Positions 43,538 to 52,447 are shown, counted from the first letter of the stretch. The stretch: 64,000 bases of DNA from W0P28-013 sp964570565 (GCA_964570565.1 CAZMYT010000004.1:204124-268123), one strand, 5' to 3'. Translations and numbers: made by a program. The notes: generated by a model from the sequence alone, not told the origin.

Positions 43538-44380
43538 TTATTTAACGGCCTTAAAACTCATATCCAAACTTTTAACCGAGTGGGTGAGTGCGCCTACTGA
43601 AATAAAGTCAACGCCACATTCGGCATATTCACGCAGCGTGTCGAACGTAATACCGCCAGATGATTCTGTTTCGTATTTACCACCGATAAGTTCCACAGCT
43701 TTTTTGGTGTCGGCTGGTGAGAAGTTGTCGAGCATGATGCGGTCAACGCCTCCAACGGCCATCACTTGGCGAATTTCGTCGAAGTTACGCACTTCTATCT
43801 CAATTTTAAGATTTTTTCCTTTGGTTTTGCAGTAATCCTTAGCGCGGTTAATGGCTTTGTCGATGCCACCAGCAAAATCTACGTGATTATCTTTGAGCAG
43901 AATCATGTCGTATAGGCCAATGCGGTGATTGCAACCCCCGCCCAGTTTGACTGCTTCTTTTTCGAGTAAACGTAAGCCTGGTGTGGTTTTACGTGTGTCG
44001 AGTACGCGTGTTTTGGTGCCTTCGAGCATTTTTACGTATTGCGCTGTGCGTGTGGCTACACCGCTCATGCGTTGCATAATATTGAGCATCAAACGTTCTG
44101 TTTGTAAGAGCGATTGGATACGTCCTTCTACCACAAACACAATATCACCAACTCTCACCGAATCACCATCGTGCAAAAATTGGGTCATCTGTAATGTTGG
44201 GTCGAATGCCTGAAACACACGTTTAGCGACTTCAACGCCAGCTAATACGCCATTTTCTTTAATGATAAGTTGCGATTTCCCTATAGCGTCGGCAGGAATG
44301 CACGACAGGGTGGTATGGTCTCCGTCGCCAATATCTTCGGCAAACCAGAGTTTAATGAGCTCGTCTAAATTGTCAATCAT
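43538..44380 (-). CDS. nadC: Nicotinate-nucleotide pyrophosphorylase (carboxylating)
   Basis: Makes nicotinate mononucleotide from quinolinate in de novo NAD synthesis. 280 residues with the active-site stretches TRKTTPGLR, KLGGGCNHRIGLYD and LLKDNH, and the C-terminal barrel strands VDRIMLDNFSP and ESSGGI. nadA and nadB are not nearby. It overlaps the DUF4783 gene by 8 bases, so translation is coupled. Confidence 0.97.
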   Translation of the reverse strand: MIDNLDELIKLWFAEDIGDGDHTTLSCIPADAIGKSQLIIKENGVLAGVEVAKRVFQAFDPTLQMTQFLHDGDSVRVGDIVFVVEGRIQSLLQTERLMLNIMQRMSGVATRTAQYVKMLEGTKTRVLDTRKTTPGLRLLEKEAVKLGGGCNHRIGLYDMILLKDNHVDFAGGIDKAINRAKDYCKTKGKNLKIEIEVRNFDEIRQVMAVGGVDRIMLDNFSPADTKKAVELIGGKYETESSGGITFDTLREYAECGVDFISVGALTHSVKSLDMSFKAVK

Positions 44381-44765
44381 CTGAACCTTCTATACGTAAT
44401 TGTTGTACTAAGTTTTTCTTAATCAGGAAGTAAACACGATAAGTGCCATTGGTAGTTTCGAGATTGCCAATCACAAATTGGGCGTTTTCTTTATCGCCTC
44501 GGTGCATGATGGAAAATCGAAGTGGCGGATTCTTTTTGAAAAAATCGGTTAGAATCGTTTTTGTTTGTTGTTTGGTGAATACGTTATTCGCATTCTTAAT
44601 TACCAACTCAACATTGTCATTTAGATGTTCGGCAATAGCATCGCTATAACCGCTGTTGAAACCAGCTACAATGTCTGGTATCGCATCCATTTGTTGCGCT
44701 TGTACTGTAAAAGCCAGTACTAGTGCGATGAGTGATAAGGAGTATTTAAGGTTTTTCATAGTCAT
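44373..44765 (-). CDS. DUF4783 family secreted protein
   Basis: 130 residues with a signal peptide ending near VQAQ. The mature part has an NTF2-like alpha+beta look (GFNSGYSDAIAEHLNDNVEL to GTYRVYFLIKKN), as in DUF4783 proteins found only in Bacteroidota. Function unknown. Two start codons two residues apart (44765 and 44759) both work. Overlap with nadC is often seen in this phylum but unexplained. TACCTTTG at 44897-44904 on the minus strand is a candidate -7 element, giving a leader of about 130 bases. Confidence 0.85.
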   Translation of the reverse strand: MTMKNLKYSLSLIALVLAFTVQAQQMDAIPDIVAGFNSGYSDAIAEHLNDNVELVIKNANNVFTKQQTKTILTDFFKKNPPLRFSIMHRGDKENAQFVIGNLETTNGTYRVYFLIKKNLVQQLRIEGSDD

Positions 44766-44896
44766 TTGTTTCTTAGAAAAAAAGTACCACTAATTACCGA
44801 GCAAAAAACATACCAAAGGCATATTTTTAGAAAAAAGTAGCATTTAAGTTGGTTATTAATCTAAAAAAAACGAAATTTGCAAACGCATATACTCGG

Positions 44897-44904
44897 CAAA
44901 GGTA
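44897..44904 (-). promoter_or_regulatory. Candidate -7 element of the DUF4783-nadC unit
   Basis: TACCTTTG on the minus strand. Nothing else stands out in the 44766-45061 gap. Confidence 0.4.
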
Positions 44905-45061
44905 ATTTATTTTTTTGAAAATACTAGACTTGTTGTACGATTTTTGCATTGTTAGGGCTGTCTAGTTATTAACCAAAAGGTCAAAACTTCTTCATTTCGA
45001 GCCATTTGTCGTAGGCGATTTGTTAAATCTGTAGTTGACCTTATTTGCTATTTTCAACCGT

Positions 45062-45559
45062 ATGAAATTAACGTTACTTTGGGTGGGGAAGACCACCACT
45101 GCCTATTTTGCTGAAGCGACCAATGAATATGTGTCGCGCTTAAAATTTTACTTACCTTTGGAGGTGGTGACCATTCCCGATTTGAAACAAACAAAAGCGT
45201 TGACACAAGCTCAACAGCGCGATAAAGAGGGCGAATTGATTTTAAAATCACTCGATTCGAGCGATTTTGTGGTGTTATTGGACGATAAAGGCCGGCAATT
45301 TACGTCGGTTGAGTTTGCTCATTGGATAGATCAACGGCAACACGCTTCAGTCAAGCGATTAGTCTTTGTTATTGGCGGTGCATACGGCTTTTCACAAGCG
45401 GTGTACGACCGCGCGAATAGCCTTATTTCTATCTCAAAGATGACGTTTTCGCATCAAATAATTCGTCCCATTTTTGCGGAACAGCTTTATCGTGCTATGA
45501 CTATACTGAAAGGGGAGCCTTATCATCACGAAGAGAGTTTATTGGCAGCAAAAAAATGA
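45062..45559 (+). CDS. rlmH: 23S rRNA pseudouridine(1915)-N3-methyltransferase
   Basis: SPOUT-class methyltransferase acting on helix 69 of 23S rRNA in the assembled ribosome. It starts at the ATG at 45062 (MKLTLLWVGKT), giving 165 residues; the open frame nine codons upstream has no support. Family motifs: LDDKGRQFTSVEFA, VFVIGGAYGFSQAVYDRA (SAM knot) and the C-terminal SKMTFSHQIIRPIFAEQLYRA split at its usual place. 26 bases upstream of the long histidine kinase gene, likely co-transcribed. Confidence 0.96.
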   Translation: MKLTLLWVGKTTTAYFAEATNEYVSRLKFYLPLEVVTIPDLKQTKALTQAQQRDKEGELILKSLDSSDFVVLLDDKGRQFTSVEFAHWIDQRQHASVKRLVFVIGGAYGFSQAVYDRANSLISISKMTFSHQIIRPIFAEQLYRAMTILKGEPYHHEESLLAAKK

Positions 45560-45585
45560 ATTTATCTATCTTATTATCATAATTT

Positions 45586-48500
45586 ATGAGTCCTAAACAA
45601 AAGTTTTTAGCCATTTTTATTGCGCTGTTTGTAGCCATTGGGTTAGGTATTTTGTTCGAATACTTGTATAAGCAATCGGATAGAGAATCGTTGCCTATCA
45701 ATTTGTTTCAAAGTACGTTTGCCAAGAAGGAAAAGCAAGCCGATAAAACAATGGCCGATTTGCAAAAAGTGGTCGTGAATAAACAGTGGGATGTGTTTCA
45801 TACGTTTGAAATAGCCAACCATTCAGATATTTCATACTACATTTTTAAAGGTCAAAACTTGCTTTATTGGACTGATAATAAAATAGATATCAGTAATTTG
45901 TCGCCGACAAATAAAACTCAAGAGCGCTTTTGTCACTTGGGTAATGCGTATGGCGTTGCTAAAACGCTTTCGGTAGATAGCTGTACTATTGTGGCGTTTA
46001 TAAAGATTAAAGACGATTATAATTTAACAGACAGTAAATATGTAAAGAATCGGTTTGCGCAAGGCTTTTTCATGGATAGCCAGATTGTAGTGGAGCAGCA
46101 GTTAGGCAAAACACAAGCGGATAGTTGGCCTATTTATGCGCAAAATGGTACTTATTTATTCTCTTTGTCGAAAAATGGCGAGGTGGTTTTTCGTCGTGAG
46201 TTCGCTTATTTAGGTACTTTCTTCTATGCTGCGGCGTTTATTTTGTTCTTTGTACTGTTTTATTTGCTCGATTATTGGTTTGGCGAAAAGATGCGTCAGG
46301 CGCGCTATTTTTTGATGGCTTTTGGGGTTTTTGCGCTGATTACTTGCATTTGTTTGTATTTCAACATTCCTGATTTATTGTTTAGTTCCGATATCTTTTC
46401 GCCTATTTATTACGCTTCAGGCGAATATATGTCGTCGTTAGGTCATTTAATCATTATTACGGTGGCATTTTGTACTAGTATTGCTACGTTTTACTTTAAA
46501 ATGACTTTGCCATTTTTGCATGCAAAATCTTCACGCAATTCGCTGTGGATGTGGCTTATGCAGCTGCTTTCACTTTTGTTCTTCGGACTTATTTTTTGGT
46601 TATTTCGCGATTTGCTTTATAATTCGGGCTTTGAACTAGCGCTTTACCGTATCGAAAACCTATCGATTTATTCTATCATTGCCTTTTTCTTGATTATGAC
46701 TTGGTTTTTGGCGTTTATTTTGTTTCGCGACAAATGTATTACGCTGCTCAAATACAGTTTTAATTGGCATCAAGTGATTCTATCGGATGTAATGGTAACG
46801 TTGCTCCTTGTTGGTGCCGCAGCTGCTGCCGGTCATCTAGATATGTATAGGGTATTTATTGGCTATGTTTTACTCTGTGTCACGGTCGATGCTTTGCGTT
46901 ATGTGACCAAACGCGCGCTTAATTTCTGGCATTTATTATTGTTGGTTTTTGTTTATACCAATTTCATTGTGTGGTACACTTACACACAAATTCAGGTTAT
47001 TAAACGCGATAAATACGCCTTAGTGGCTGATAATATCGCCTTGGGAGAGGATAGCAATTTTGAAGTGTATGTGCATAAATTGCTCAAAGAGATAGAAACT
47101 CCTTTGTCGTCGGATGCAACGGTTTTAGAACTATTAGAACAACAGAAACCATCGTCTCAGGATCGCATGATGCGTTATGTGACTAAATCGTATTTTCGCG
47201 ATTATTGGAATAATTACGATATAAAACTGTTTGTTACAGATACCATTTCGGAAGCGGCTCATAGGTATGACGATGACTTGAAATCAGGTGTGTTGGAGCC
47301 GTTTACCGACCATTTTTATGCCAACAGAATGCAGCGTAACTCGTACGATTTTGTGGGTATTTTTGATTACACCATGCCCGATGGTGCTGTAAAACGGCTC
47401 TTTTTAGTATTGTTCAAGAAAAGCGGCATGGAAAATTATGGCTATCAGGATGTGCTGTTTGAGCCCGAAACCAATCGCTTGAGTTTGTTATTGTCAACAG
47501 CTCAATATGTGAATGGCGAAAAGGTGTATAGTGCTGGTCGATATGAATATCCGGACGTGTTGGATGCAAAAAATTATTTGAAAGATGGTAATATCACTTA
47601 CTACAACGGCTATGCGCATTATATTTTTCCGTATGGGAAAGATACTTATATTATTGTAGGAGAGCAACATCCGCAGAAATATTGGGCTTATATGCTCTTT
47701 TTTACCTATTTGTTCACCATCTATCTTCTTGTCGCTGTGTTTTTCTATATCTATTGGTTTCGACTGAATTCCAATATGACGTTGAAAAATACGTTCTTGT
47801 CGCAAGTGCAACAGTCGTTCATTACCTTTGTGGTATTGAGTTTAGCCGTGGTTTTTGCTATTTCTATCATTTTTATTTATGGGCAATATAAAACGGTACA
47901 GACCCAAGAACAGATTGATAAAACCAATTATGTGCGTATGGCGTTGGAAGAGTATTGGGGTCATAAAAGTGCTCATCCTGGCGTTTATACGGCCGATTTG
48001 AACTTTTTTATTCAGGATTTGTCGCAAACGTACAAAACGGATATTCATGTGTATAATGCCAATGGTGAATTATTGACCACTTCGCGCCCTTATATTTTCT
48101 CTAAAGGTTTGATTAGTAAGTTGATGAATCCTCAAGTGTTTTTTCGCAGTGTGAATAAAGAACAGGTGATGTCCGAACATTTGGGATCGCTTACGTACTT
48201 GACATCGTACACTGAAATTCTGAATAGCAATAAGGAACGTATTGGTTATATTAGCGTGCCGTTGTTTTTTAGTTCGCAGGAATTGAGTAAGGAACTGTTT
48301 ACGTTTCTCGCTATTTTTATCAATGTGTATTTTGTATTTCTTATTTTGGCGGCTGTAGTGAGCGTGTTAGTGAGTCGTCGTTTGTCGCGCCCCATCAAAA
48401 CTATAGAGCAGAAATTAAAGGCTATAAAGCTTGGAAAACGCAACGAGAAGATAGAGTATAACCATAATAGTGAAAATGATGAAATTGGGACGCTTATCAA

Positions 48501-49233
48501 TCAGTATAACTTAATGGTGGACGAGTTATCGGAAAGTGCTCAGATGTTGGCACAATCGGAACGTGAATCGGCTTGGCGCGAGATGGCTCGTCAGATCGCG
48601 CACGAAATTAAAAATCCGTTGACGCCGATGAAACTCACCATTCAGCAGTTGCAGCGTGCCAAATCGCTGGATGAAGAAGCCTTCAATAATTACTTTGAAA
48701 AATCGGCGCGAATACTTGTAGAACAGATAGATAGCTTGTCGCTTATTGCTACTGAGTTTTCAAATTTTGCGCGTATTCCGGTGGCACATCTTGTGCGAGT
48801 TGATATTGCGGCTAAGTTAGTATCGGTGGTCGATTTATTTAAAAATAACTACGAAGAGGTGGATATTGTGTATTTAACCACGCTCGATCAGGTCTATATT
48901 ATGGCCGATGCTGATCAAATGACCCAATTGTTCAATAACTTATTGCGCAATGCGATTCAGGCTATTCCGTCTACTCAAAAAGGACGTGTGGTGGTGGAAC
49001 TCGATTGCGACGATGAATTTGTAAAAATATCGATTACCGACAATGGTTGTGGTATTTCCGACGAAGTGGCGGGAAAACTATTTACCCCTAATTTCACGAC
49101 CAAAAGTAGTGGCATGGGATTGGGCTTGAGCATTGTCAAAAATATTATTACGGTGTCGCAAGGTGAAATTTCATTTACCACTCAAGTAAATGTTGGTACT
49201 ACCTTCTATGTAAAATTTCCTTTGGTGAAATAG
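45586..49233 (+). CDS. NtrY-like membrane sensor histidine kinase, 1215 residues
   Basis: Very long sensor kinase. N-terminal membrane helix, an extracytoplasmic domain (about 30-205), a block of about seven helices (about 208-470), a second large extracytoplasmic domain (about 480-705), two more helices around 705-770, a third extracytoplasmic segment (about 780-900) and another helix. Then HAMP (about 925-975) and HisKA with phospho-acceptor His1006 in ARQIAHEIKNPLTPMK. The HATPase domain has NLLRNAIQAIP, DNGCGIS and SSGMGLGLSIV. The HEIKNPLTPMKLTIQQL wording is NtrY-like. No response regulator lies nearby, so its partner must be elsewhere. It is followed by a terminator. Confidence 0.9.
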   Translation: MSPKQKFLAIFIALFVAIGLGILFEYLYKQSDRESLPINLFQSTFAKKEKQADKTMADLQKVVVNKQWDVFHTFEIANHSDISYYIFKGQNLLYWTDNKIDISNLSPTNKTQERFCHLGNAYGVAKTLSVDSCTIVAFIKIKDDYNLTDSKYVKNRFAQGFFMDSQIVVEQQLGKTQADSWPIYAQNGTYLFSLSKNGEVVFRREFAYLGTFFYAAAFILFFVLFYLLDYWFGEKMRQARYFLMAFGVFALITCICLYFNIPDLLFSSDIFSPIYYASGEYMSSLGHLIIITVAFCTSIATFYFKMTLPFLHAKSSRNSLWMWLMQLLSLLFFGLIFWLFRDLLYNSGFELALYRIENLSIYSIIAFFLIMTWFLAFILFRDKCITLLKYSFNWHQVILSDVMVTLLLVGAAAAAGHLDMYRVFIGYVLLCVTVDALRYVTKRALNFWHLLLLVFVYTNFIVWYTYTQIQVIKRDKYALVADNIALGEDSNFEVYVHKLLKEIETPLSSDATVLELLEQQKPSSQDRMMRYVTKSYFRDYWNNYDIKLFVTDTISEAAHRYDDDLKSGVLEPFTDHFYANRMQRNSYDFVGIFDYTMPDGAVKRLFLVLFKKSGMENYGYQDVLFEPETNRLSLLLSTAQYVNGEKVYSAGRYEYPDVLDAKNYLKDGNITYYNGYAHYIFPYGKDTYIIVGEQHPQKYWAYMLFFTYLFTIYLLVAVFFYIYWFRLNSNMTLKNTFLSQVQQSFITFVVLSLAVVFAISIIFIYGQYKTVQTQEQIDKTNYVRMALEEYWGHKSAHPGVYTADLNFFIQDLSQTYKTDIHVYNANGELLTTSRPYIFSKGLISKLMNPQVFFRSVNKEQVMSEHLGSLTYLTSYTEILNSNKERIGYISVPLFFSSQELSKELFTFLAIFINVYFVFLILAAVVSVLVSRRLSRPIKTIEQKLKAIKLGKRNEKIEYNHNSENDEIGTLINQYNLMVDELSESAQMLAQSERESAWREMARQIAHEIKNPLTPMKLTIQQLQRAKSLDEEAFNNYFEKSARILVEQIDSLSLIATEFSNFARIPVAHLVRVDIAAKLVSVVDLFKNNYEEVDIVYLTTLDQVYIMADADQMTQLFNNLLRNAIQAIPSTQKGRVVVELDCDDEFVKISITDNGCGISDEVAGKLFTPNFTTKSSGMGLGLSIVKNIITVSQGEISFTTQVNVGTTFYVKFPLVK

Positions 49234-49258
49234 CATTATAGGTTATTTCGGTCATCTT

Positions 49259-49287
49259 AAAGAGGCACTCAGTAGTGTCTCTTTTTT
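49259..49287 (+). terminator. Terminator of the rlmH-kinase unit
   Basis: An 11-bp stem (49259-49269 with 49274-49284, one G-T pair) has a CAGT loop and is followed by a run of T. Confidence 0.88.
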
Positions 49288-49360
49288 TTGTTTTTATATC
49301 AATTAAATGTATTATAAAATAAATAAAATTAAACTTTATATTAATTTTATTCAAATTTTA

Positions 49361-49392
49361 TTTGATTATTTCAAAAATAGGTTGTACTTTTG
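49361..49392 (+). promoter_or_regulatory. Full-consensus promoter of the zinc-ribbon/HTH gene
   Basis: TTTG at 49361-49364, a 20-base spacer, TACTTTTG at 49385-49392. The ATG at 49415 lies about 20 bases past the expected transcript start. Confidence 0.78.
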
Positions 49393-49414
49393 TCGCATCA
49401 TTAATTCAACAACT

Positions 49415-49678
49415 ATGTTACCAACTTCGTGTCCGAGTTGCCATGCGCAACTCAAAGTTAAAAGTTTGACGTGCGAGAGCTGTTCTACCGAGGTAACCGG
49501 CTCTTACGATTTGCCCGTGTTGGCTTTATTGTCCGACAGTGATCAGCAATTTATTTTGCGATTTGTAAAAAATAGCGGAAGTCTGAAAGAGATGGCTGCC
49601 GAGTTAAAATTAAGTTATCCTACCGTTAGGAATATGTTAAACGAAATTATTTCAAAAATTGAAGCGTATGAAAAGTAA
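49415..49678 (+). CDS. DUF2089-like zinc-ribbon and helix-turn-helix regulator
   Basis: 87 residues from the ATG at 49415 (MLPTSCPSC); the reading further upstream overlaps the promoter and is rejected. The N-terminal half has two CxxC knuckles (CPSC and CESC) forming a zinc ribbon. The C-terminal half (FILRFVKNSGSLKEMAAELKLSYPTVRNMLNEI) is a clear helix-turn-helix. This matches DUF2089-type small regulators. It overlaps the downstream membrane gene by 11 bases, so the two probably work together, for example as regulator and membrane partner. Confidence 0.8.
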   Translation: MLPTSCPSCHAQLKVKSLTCESCSTEVTGSYDLPVLALLSDSDQQFILRFVKNSGSLKEMAAELKLSYPTVRNMLNEIISKIEAYEK

Positions 49679-50240
49679 TGAATTTTGGGGTTTATTAATT
49701 AATCCCTTTCGTAAAGTAGCCGGTTGGCAAGCTTTTGGTTTAGGTTTAGTGTTTGTAGGTGTTATGGGCTTGGTGGGCACATTGGGTCACGTGGCGTTCG
49801 ATGGTGCCTTGGATATGCACTTAACAGACAGTTTGACTTATGCACAATCGTTTCTCTATTTAGGCATTAGCTTGGCGAGTGTTGTGCTGGTTATGTGGTT
49901 AGCAGGTGTAATGATTGCCAAACAGGTGCGTTTTATTGATATTTTAGGCACTATGACCTTGGCAAAAGCACCATTTTTACTGCTCGCAGTGGCTGGTTTA
50001 TTCACTACAGCTCCCGATTTAACCCAAATTACACAAAATCCGATGGCGGTGTTTAGCTCAGTATCGTTTATCGTGCTGTTGGTGTTATCATTGCCCGTGA
50101 TGGTGTGGAGCATTGCTTTGATGTACAATGGTTTTAAAGTGTCGTGCGGTGTACAAGGTAGTAAATTGACGTTAGCGTTTATTTTGGGCTTATTTACTGC
50201 CGAAATAGTGTCAAAACTGGCTTTGTATTGGTTGCTATAA
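49668..50240 (+). CDS. Yip1-like integral membrane protein
   Basis: 190 residues from the ATG at 49668 (MKSNEFWGLLINPF), which lies inside the end of the zinc-ribbon gene. Five hydrophobic segments and the NPFRKVAGWQAFGLGL opening fit the YIP1 family of membrane proteins; the match is by overall pattern only. The function in bacteria is unknown. The 11-base overlap and shared strong promoter mark a two-gene unit closed by a strong terminator. Confidence 0.75.
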   Translation: MKSNEFWGLLINPFRKVAGWQAFGLGLVFVGVMGLVGTLGHVAFDGALDMHLTDSLTYAQSFLYLGISLASVVLVMWLAGVMIAKQVRFIDILGTMTLAKAPFLLLAVAGLFTTAPDLTQITQNPMAVFSSVSFIVLLVLSLPVMVWSIALMYNGFKVSCGVQGSKLTLAFILGLFTAEIVSKLALYWLL

Positions 50241-50261
50241 CTAAGCGTGCGTTAGTTTGAT

Positions 50262-50291
50262 AAAAAAAGACACCAATTGGTGTCTTTTTTT
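50262..50291 (+). terminator. Terminator of the Yip1-like gene
   Basis: A perfect 13-bp stem (50262-50274 with 50279-50291) has loop AATT. The run of A and T on both sides also suits leftward transcripts. Confidence 0.88.
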
Positions 50292-50343
50292 TGTTTTTGA
50301 CAGAAGTTTTCAAAAGTAAGTTGTTAGTTTTCAACCAAATAGA

Positions 50344-50412
50344 GTTGTTTTAGAAGTCAAAGATACAAAAATTTGAACCGGAGGTCACTGACCGTAGCGA
50401 AGTAAAGCAATT
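50344..50412. repeat. 69-bp direct repeat, copy A (downstream of the reductase gene)
   Basis: Matches 51346-51414 at 64 of 69 positions in the same orientation, with no gaps. It contains the interrupted palindrome GGTCA-C-TGACC and, on the minus strand, TATCTTTG (50358-50365). It ends 10 bases from the reductase stop codon. Confidence 0.93.
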
Positions 50413-50422
50413 CACAACATAA

Positions 50423-51343
50423 TTATGGCAATATATGGCCAGCAGAAATATATAAGCTATACCATTCTTCACGTGTTAGATTGATTTCACTTGCACTTAT
50501 GATTTCTTTTAGTCTACTTTCATTTGTTGTTCCACAAATCGCCTGCATTTTTGCTGGATGTCTTAAAATCCAACTTGCAGCAATCGTTGTTTCTGTTGTA
50601 TCATATTTTTTTGCTAAGAGTGTTAATTGATTATTTAATTCTGGATATTTTTCGCTACCAATAAAACAGCCTTCCCAGTTTGGCATTTGAAAAGCAGACC
50701 AAGCCTGAATTGTAATATCGTTTAATCTACAAAAATCAAGAACACTTCCGTCTCTATTTATAGCACCGTCAGTGGACATGTTTACTTCCAATCCGCTTGC
50801 TACCATATTAGATACAGCAATACTAAACTGCAGTTGATTTACTACTATGTCTTGCTTAATATATTTTTTTAAAAGCTGAATTTGCATCGGATTTTGATTT
50901 GAAACACCGAAATGTTTCACCTTGCCACTACTTTGAAGTATTTCAAAGGCTTCTGCTATCTCCTCAGGTTCCATAAGTGCATCGGGTCTGTGCAAAAGAA
51001 AAACATCTAAATATTCAGTGTTTAGTCTTTTGAGTATGCCGTCTACTGAATTAACAATATATTCTTTAGAAAAATCAAAATAACCTTTTCTAATTCCACA
51101 TTTTGACTGAAGTATTATATTTTCTCGCTTAATAGATGAATTGTCCTTTAACGCTTCACCAAACATAGACTCGCATTCACCAGCTCCGTAAATATCAGCG
51201 TGATCAAAATAATTTGCTCCGTTGTCGATGGCTGTATGAATAAAACTATTCATTTCTTTTTTACTCAAACTATTAATTCTCATACAGCCAACCACGATAT
51301 TGGGAACCTGTAAATTTGTTTTGCCTAGCATAATTTTTTTCAT
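50423..51343 (-). CDS. Aldo/keto reductase, in a repeat-bounded cassette
   Basis: NAD(P)H-dependent oxidoreductase, 306 residues from the ATG at 51343 (MKKIMLGKTNLQ). The longer frame to 51430 would read through the repeat and is rejected. The AKR catalytic tetrad is present: Asp and Tyr in YFDHADIYGAGE, Lys in LQSKCGI and His in LLHRPDALM. Substrate unknown; it resembles the YdhF-type group. The gene sits exactly between two 69-bp direct repeats, 10 bases from one and 2 from the other, and is AT-richer than its surroundings, so it was probably acquired. The upstream repeat must supply its promoter region. Confidence 0.9.
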   Translation of the reverse strand: MKKIMLGKTNLQVPNIVVGCMRINSLSKKEMNSFIHTAIDNGANYFDHADIYGAGECESMFGEALKDNSSIKRENIILQSKCGIRKGYFDFSKEYIVNSVDGILKRLNTEYLDVFLLHRPDALMEPEEIAEAFEILQSSGKVKHFGVSNQNPMQIQLLKKYIKQDIVVNQLQFSIAVSNMVASGLEVNMSTDGAINRDGSVLDFCRLNDITIQAWSAFQMPNWEGCFIGSEKYPELNNQLTLLAKKYDTTETTIAASWILRHPAKMQAICGTTNESRLKEIISASEINLTREEWYSLYISAGHILP

Positions 51344-51345
51344 GT

Positions 51346-51414
51346 GTTGTTTTAGAAGTAAAAGATACAAAAATTTGAACCAACGGTCACTGACCGTAGG
51401 GAAGTAAAGCAATT
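51346..51414. repeat. 69-bp direct repeat, copy B (upstream of the reductase gene)
   Basis: Same orientation and length as 50344-50412 with five substitutions. On the minus strand it holds TATCTTTT (51360-51367) where copy A has TATCTTTG. It begins 2 bases from the reductase start codon. Confidence 0.93.
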
Positions 51415-51498
51415 TCTCGTCTCGGCTCAATCTTGGCTCTATCTCGGCTGTTTTTTAGCATTCAGAAAAGAAAAATAATGGCGCCCAACTAAATGTTT

Positions 51499-52371
51499 TT
51501 ATTCAAATAGAAAATCGTACACGCGCTGAATTTGTTTACTCCAAGACGCCTCGTTATGTTTTCCGCCAGTGACCACTTCGTATTTCATTGCTTCTGCTGG
51601 AATGCCTTTAGCAAGCGTTGCATTATAAAATGCTTGCATATTATCTACGGTTGACTCTGACTCACTATCGCCACAGATAAAATACAGTTTGGTGGCATGA
51701 GGGTAACGACAAGTTGTTGTGGAGATATAGCGTTCGAGATCGGTTTTGCAGTACCAAAACGAAGGAGAAATAGCACCGATGCGTCCAAAAACTGAATCCG
51801 CTTTGAAACCACCGTAATAAGAGATGAGTCCGCCTAATGAACTTCCACAGAGCATGGTGTGTTCTCTATCTGTCAATGTGCGATACCGCTTGTTTACATA
51901 AGGTATAACGTGGTTCACAATGGCTTCTAAATAGGCGTCGCCCAGTGCGACTGAATCGTATTGTGGATTTGCAAATGGGGTGTACTCACTCAATCGTTTT
52001 GAGGTGTTGTCGATGGCAACTACAATACCAACTTCTTTACCTTCAAGAGCTCTTGCATTGAGCATGTTATGCATACTCCAAGAACCATAACCTCCATTTT
52101 CGAATACGTTTTGTCCATCGTGCATGTAGCAAACGGGATATCGTTTGGTGCTATCTTTCTCATAATTAGGTGGCAGATAAACCCAAATCCGACGTTTTTG
52201 TAGTAAGTCTCCACAGTAAATGCTTTCTGGTAAATGTTTGTAACTGCCTGCAAACATTATTGTGGTACTATCTTTTACTGTGTATTTATTTTCAGGAATC
52301 ACATTTGTTGTAGTACTGGAGCAGAGTGTAAAAAGTAACATGATAACTCCTAAGGCTAGAGCTGTTTTCAT
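51499..52371 (-). CDS. Secreted alpha/beta-hydrolase esterase (esterase D / IroE type)
   Basis: 290 residues with a signal peptide, then the PF00756-type fold: RIWVYLPPNYEKDSTKRYPV at the start, the nucleophile Ser in CGSSLGG, the acid in ICGDSES, and the His in GGKHNEASW. Related proteins cleave siderophore or feruloyl esters; substrate not assignable. TATCTTTG at 52448-52455 on the minus strand is a candidate -7 element. Possibly monocistronic. Confidence 0.9.
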   Translation of the reverse strand: MKTALALGVIMLLFTLCSSTTTNVIPENKYTVKDSTTIMFAGSYKHLPESIYCGDLLQKRRIWVYLPPNYEKDSTKRYPVCYMHDGQNVFENGGYGSWSMHNMLNARALEGKEVGIVVAIDNTSKRLSEYTPFANPQYDSVALGDAYLEAIVNHVIPYVNKRYRTLTDREHTMLCGSSLGGLISYYGGFKADSVFGRIGAISPSFWYCKTDLERYISTTTCRYPHATKLYFICGDSESESTVDNMQAFYNATLAKGIPAEAMKYEVVTGGKHNEASWSKQIQRVYDFLFE

Positions 52372-52447
52372 ATACTACGATTTTAAAGTTTGTCTATTGT
52401 TGATATTTTGAATTGTTGTCAAATAATGTGATCTTGTTTAAGGCAAT

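Noticed and set aside
50344..51414. The reductase repeats as ends of an insertion sequence
   Set aside because: No transposase ORF lies between them, and the repeats are direct, not inverted, and 69 bp long, too long for a target-site duplication.
51344..51430. Longer N-terminus of the aldo/keto reductase reading through the 69-bp repeat
   Set aside because: The AKR fold starts at MKKIMLGKTNLQ. Upstream residues come from the repeat and the -7-like element lies inside them.
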